NCBI GenBank assembly: GCA_022824545.1
Contig: JAJDZR010000117.1
Location: 1-51,661, forward strand
Length of the DNA: 51,661 nucleotides
Direction of reading: 5' to 3'
Source of the DNA: Chloroflexota bacterium
GTDB taxonomy: Bacteria > Chloroflexota > UBA11872 > UBA12225 > JAJDUF01
The notes under the pieces were generated by a model. The model was not told where the DNA came from. It was given only the letters and a program-made list of their open reading frames with translations, and searched no databases. A program made the translations under genes and the position numbers. This document shows, in pieces, positions 49,126 through 51,661 of the stretch. Each line of letters begins with the position of its first letter. The stretch's first letter is position 1.

Positions 49126-50037
49126 CTACACTTCCAGGAACCGGCGTACCGAGATGTAGCTCCCCGCAGCGCCGAGTGCAATTCCCACCACCATCGTCAT
49201 CAGCGCCAACTTGGTGACGAACTGCGGATCGCGCTCTACCGGTAAGAACGACAGAAGCGCCCAGAAGTTCTCCACGACCGGATCGTAGGCCGGGACGACG
49301 ATCAGCAGCGTCAGCAGTGACGCCAACAGCCCGTAGAGCATCCCCTCGAAGACGAAGGGCCAGCGTACAAACCAGTCCGTTGCACCCACCAGCTTCATCA
49401 CTTCGATCTCTTGCCGGCGGGAATACACGGCGATGCGAATGGTGTTGATGACGATAAATAGGCTGACGACCGCCAGCCCCGCGGTCATCGCCACACCGGC
49501 GACGCGCGTCGCCGTAGTGAGACTCAGCAGACGTTCCACTATGTCCTCTTGTAAGGCCACCTCTTCTAACACGGATTCCGGTCCGACCTTTGTCTCCAGT
49601 AGCGAGACGATGTTCTCGAGACTCTCGGGATTGCGAGCACGGATCTCCAGCGACGCCGGCAGCGGATTATCCGACACCATTGCCAATAGCTCTGCCCGGT
49701 CGGCGAAGTGCTCGCGCAGCCGGGCCAGCGCCTCATCTTTCGTCACATAGATCACTTCGAGTACGTCCGAGCGGTTCTGGAGGCTGCTTTGTAATTCGCG
49801 TACCTTGCCAGGCGGGGCATCTTCGCGGATGTACGCAATGACGTTGACGCGATGCTCCAACGCTTCGAGGGCCACGTTCAGGTGCGTGACCAGCACGACA
49901 AAGACATTGAGCATCAGGAGCATCAGCGCGGTCGTCAGCACCGTGGCGCCCGTCATAAAGCGGTGGCGCCAGAGGCCTACTAGCGCCGCCGTCACCGCGT
50001 AGTCGAACACCTCCCACGCCCGGCCGATCCAATTCAT
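49126..50037 (-). CDS. ftsX: Cell division protein FtsX
   Basis: A 303-residue FtsX-like membrane protein: an N-terminal cytosolic helix, a first membrane helix (about 25-47), an outer domain of about 110 residues (NVIAYIREDAPPGKVRELQ to VGPESVLEEVALQED), and three more membrane helices near 180-200, 230-255 and 270-295. It passes the ATPase signal to a wall hydrolase. The gene order here is ftsE copy 2, ftsX, ftsE copy 1, M23 peptidase, which is not the usual ftsE-ftsX pair. Start ATG. Confidence 0.9.
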   Translation of the reverse strand: MNWIGRAWEVFDYAVTAALVGLWRHRFMTGATVLTTALMLLMLNVFVVLVTHLNVALEALEHRVNVIAYIREDAPPGKVRELQSSLQNRSDVLEVIYVTKDEALARLREHFADRAELLAMVSDNPLPASLEIRARNPESLENIVSLLETKVGPESVLEEVALQEDIVERLLSLTTATRVAGVAMTAGLAVVSLFIVINTIRIAVYSRRQEIEVMKLVGATDWFVRWPFVFEGMLYGLLASLLTLLIVVPAYDPVVENFWALLSFLPVERDPQFVTKLALMTMVVGIALGAAGSYISVRRFLEV

Positions 50038-50102
50038 GCGCTGATTCCGTTCACGTGCATCGGCCCGACCGACCGGGGGGCTGGGGAAGCGCCGCGCTGC
50101 GG

Positions 50103-50780
50103 CTAGACGTAGCCGGCGCGCTGCTCGTCACGGACGATCCGACCAGCCTCCAGGGCTACCACCCGGCGCTGCATCGTGTCTACCAGGTCGCGGTTGTGCG
50201 TAGCCATCAGCAGCGTTGTGCCCAACGCATTGATCCGTACTAAGAGCTGCACCGTTTCGGCCGCCGTGTCCGGGTCGAGATTACCGGTCGGCTCGTCGGC
50301 TACCAGGACCGGTGGCTTGTGGACGATTGCCCGCGCGATAGCCACGCGCTGCTGCTCACCCCCTGACAGTTGATAGGGGAAGCGGTCCCGGTAGTTGTCC
50401 ATCTTGACAAGCTCAAGCGTCTCCGTTACGCGCTCATCAATCTGCTTGCGCTTATGCCCCGCTACGCGCAGGGCAAAGGCAACGTTCTCGAAGACGGTCA
50501 TCTCAGGCAGCAGGCGGAAGTCCTGGAAGATCACGCTCACCTTCCGACGCAAATGGGGGACCGCTCCGTTGCGTAGGCGGGCAATATCCTGCCCCTCGAC
50601 AAAAACGCGCCCGGATGTTGGGAGTTCTTCCCGGATCAGGAGACGAATGAAGGTGGATTTCCCGGCGCCCGACGGCCCGACGAGGAAGACGAAATCGCGG
50701 TCCGGGATCTCCAGACTCACGTCAGTGAGCGCCGTAGCCCCGTTGGCGTAGACCTTGGATACGTGATGCAAGACGATCAC
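50103..50780 (-). CDS. ftsE: FtsE-like ATPase, copy 2
   Basis: A 225-residue FtsE-like ABC ATPase: Walker A GPSGAGKS, Q-loop IFQDFRLLP, signature LSGGEQQR, Walker B VLVADEP, D-loop NLDPDT and H-loop ATHN, all normal. Length matches copy 1 exactly. The start is taken as the GTG at 50780, which gives the family start VIVLHHVSKVY; a TTG at 50825 is possible. It is 65 bp upstream of ftsX and heads the operon. The two ATPases may form a mixed dimer on FtsX. Confidence 0.87.
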   Translation of the reverse strand: MIVLHHVSKVYANGATALTDVSLEIPDRDFVFLVGPSGAGKSTFIRLLIREELPTSGRVFVEGQDIARLRNGAVPHLRRKVSVIFQDFRLLPEMTVFENVAFALRVAGHKRKQIDERVTETLELVKMDNYRDRFPYQLSGGEQQRVAIARAIVHKPPVLVADEPTGNLDPDTAAETVQLLVRINALGTTLLMATHNRDLVDTMQRRVVALEAGRIVRDEQRAGYV

Positions 50781-50852
50781 GGAAATGCACCGGTGAACTG
50801 CGCTATCAGGTCGCCTCGGACTCAACTAATACCGGGTAGTGCCTAGCCCGGC

Positions 50853-50861
50853 AGTATACCA
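50853..50861 (-). promoter_or_regulatory. Extended -10 promoter for the ftsE-ftsX operon
   Basis: TGGTATACT on the minus strand: TG one base before TATACT. No -35 at the right distance. The start would be about 65 bases before the ftsE GTG. Confidence 0.45.
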
Positions 50862-50922
50862 GCGGCGGCCAGGCTTCAGCAGTCGGCGCTGCCGGCAGAG
50901 CCGGCAACCTGAGATCCGCTAA

Positions 50923-51364
50923 GAGGGTGTATGACACTTATGAAGATGGACACAACCAGCGGAGTAACAGCGCACACATAGCCAACGCAATCCAGGTCTC
51001 GCTGGACGCTGGATACTCTTTATAGTCTTTGCTCAAGCGCCGCCAGCGGCCTAACCAGGCAAAGGTCCGCTCCACGACCCAGCGTCGCGGCTGCACCGTG
51101 AAGCCGACCACGGCCGGATCCCGCTGCACCACTGCGATGGTCCAGCCCCAGTGGTCGCGCACCCAGCGGGCAAACGCTCCTCGATAGGCCGTATCTGCCC
51201 ACAGGTGGGTCACCCGCTGCGGCTGGGCCGCCGATGGCGCCAGCCTCGTCCATTGTGCCTCCGTCAAGTCCGAGGCATAGCCTTGCTGAACCATGTTCCT
51301 CCTCGCACGCCGGCTCTGATCCGTTCAGTATACTCTTATCCCAACATACGTATCGTACAGGCTC
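50923..51364 (-). mobile_element. Internally deleted IS5-family element
   Basis: A 442-bp element. The left end GAGGGTGTATGACACTTATG and the right end (minus strand) GAGCCTGTACGATACGTATG are imperfect inverted repeats. TAA flanks both ends, the target duplication common for IS5 relatives. The transposase frame inside is only 118 codons, so this element needs help from a full copy to move. Confidence 0.75.
50938..51294 (-). pseudogene. IS5-type transposase with central deletion
   Basis: A 118-residue frame that joins the first 20 or so residues of an IS5-type transposase (SDLTEAQWTRLAP) directly to the C-terminal part (HLWADTAYRGAFARWVRDHWGW to RRWVVERTFAWLGRWRRLSKDYKEYP). The Asp-rich centre with the first catalytic residues is gone; only the Asp in WADTAYRG and the Glu in RWVVERTFAW remain. 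The frame itself is intact, so the short protein could still be made but would not be active as transposase. Confidence 0.8.
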
Positions 51365-51373
51365 TAAGATCCG

Positions 51374-51661
51374 CTAACACTTGCTTCTGTCGCGGTTGGT
51401 GAAGACTAGGTATCTGTAGACCAGGAACTTAATCGTGTTGGAGGTGCCGATCGCCAGCGCCGCCCCAATATAGTAATACAGCGACGTGAATTCGGCGATG
51501 GCGTTGAATAGCAGGAAGTCAAGCGCGCGAAATGCCAGGGCCGAACCGGTGTAGCGTAGGAAGGTGTATCCATCGGCGCCGGATCGGAACACGAAGTATG
51601 AGTTCGATATGAAATGGAACGTGAATACCACGATCAGCGCAATAGCGAACGACTGCCTGGT
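51374..51661 (-). CDS. GtrA family membrane protein (partial, cut by window end)
   Basis: The C-terminal 95 residues of a GtrA-like protein with four expected membrane helices, of which the last three are seen (for example TFLRYTGSALAFRALDFLLFNAIAEF and YYYIGAALAIGTSNTIKFLVYRYLVF). GtrA proteins help move lipid-linked sugars across the membrane. The frame is open to the window edge at 51661, so the N-terminus lies beyond it. Confidence 0.78.
   Translation of the reverse strand, partial: TRQSFAIALIVVFTFHFISNSYFVFRSGADGYTFLRYTGSALAFRALDFLLFNAIAEFTSLYYYIGAALAIGTSNTIKFLVYRYLVFTNRDRSKC

Overview
This is a high-GC bacterial chromosome segment with compact gene blocks separated by intergenic DNA that is unusually rich in short dispersed palindromes. 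The gene set includes futalosine-route menaquinone genes, an F420-dependent NADP reductase-like protein, a PAC2-family protein, FtsA, FtsE/FtsX and a selenocysteine tRNA. Together these fit a Chloroflexota genome, possibly of the Thermomicrobia/Sphaerobacter type. That placement is an inference from gene content; the window has no rRNA.

Layout. 0-4.4 kb (minus strand): a Uma2 endonuclease-like protein, two hotdog dehydratase-like proteins, a PaaK-like acyl-CoA ligase and a DUF4268 protein. 4.4-5.7 kb: a gene-free stretch with a 75-bp tandem repeat and many palindromic modules. 5.7-9.5 kb: two adjacent ABC half-exporters, probably a heterodimer. 9.7-14 kb: an XRE regulator, the NADP/F420 reductase-like protein, a PAC2 protein, RecF and a small zinc-finger membrane protein. 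14-18.9 kb: an aldehyde dehydrogenase, a PEP-utilizing-enzyme relative without its ATP-grasp domain, and a membrane protein. 18.9-26.2 kb: HyuA/HyuB, a frameshifted nucleotidyltransferase-like gene, an HD phosphohydrolase, MnmE and a zinc-ribbon protein. 26.2-29.5 kb: two tandem paralogues of unknown function and a glycine-zipper protein. 29.5-34 kb: a coupled menaquinone operon, mqnE-mqnA-(cysteine-less MqnC-like)-amidohydrolase. 34.3-40.1 kb: a nuclease-like lipoprotein with a C8 frameshift, selC, and a flippase-like/GT39-like/methyltransferase envelope block. 40.2-44.3 kb: ftsA, argJ and dprA. 44.4-45.2 kb: two tRNA-Ser genes around a 46-residue seed-maturation-like protein with its own promoter and terminator. 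45.2-50.8 kb: a truncated Uma2 relic, a DUF3048 protein, and an ftsE-ftsX-ftsE-M23 peptidase operon. The right end has an internally deleted IS5-type element and a partial GtrA gene.

How it works together. The mqn operon makes menaquinone precursors from chorismate. FtsX with its ATPases and the coiled-coil M23 protein forms a cell-wall hydrolase activation unit, and FtsA is the membrane anchor of the divisome. The envelope block probably moves and decorates lipid-linked sugars. selC shows that the organism can insert selenocysteine, although no selenoprotein is visible here.

The most unusual signal is the intergenic repeat system. It consists of at least six module families. Two of them are exact 20-nt palindromes whose stems differ between copies but stay complementary. 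One has a loop that is found in both orientations, one carries G-quadruplex-type tails, and modules are combined in different orders. Two copies have become part of proteins.
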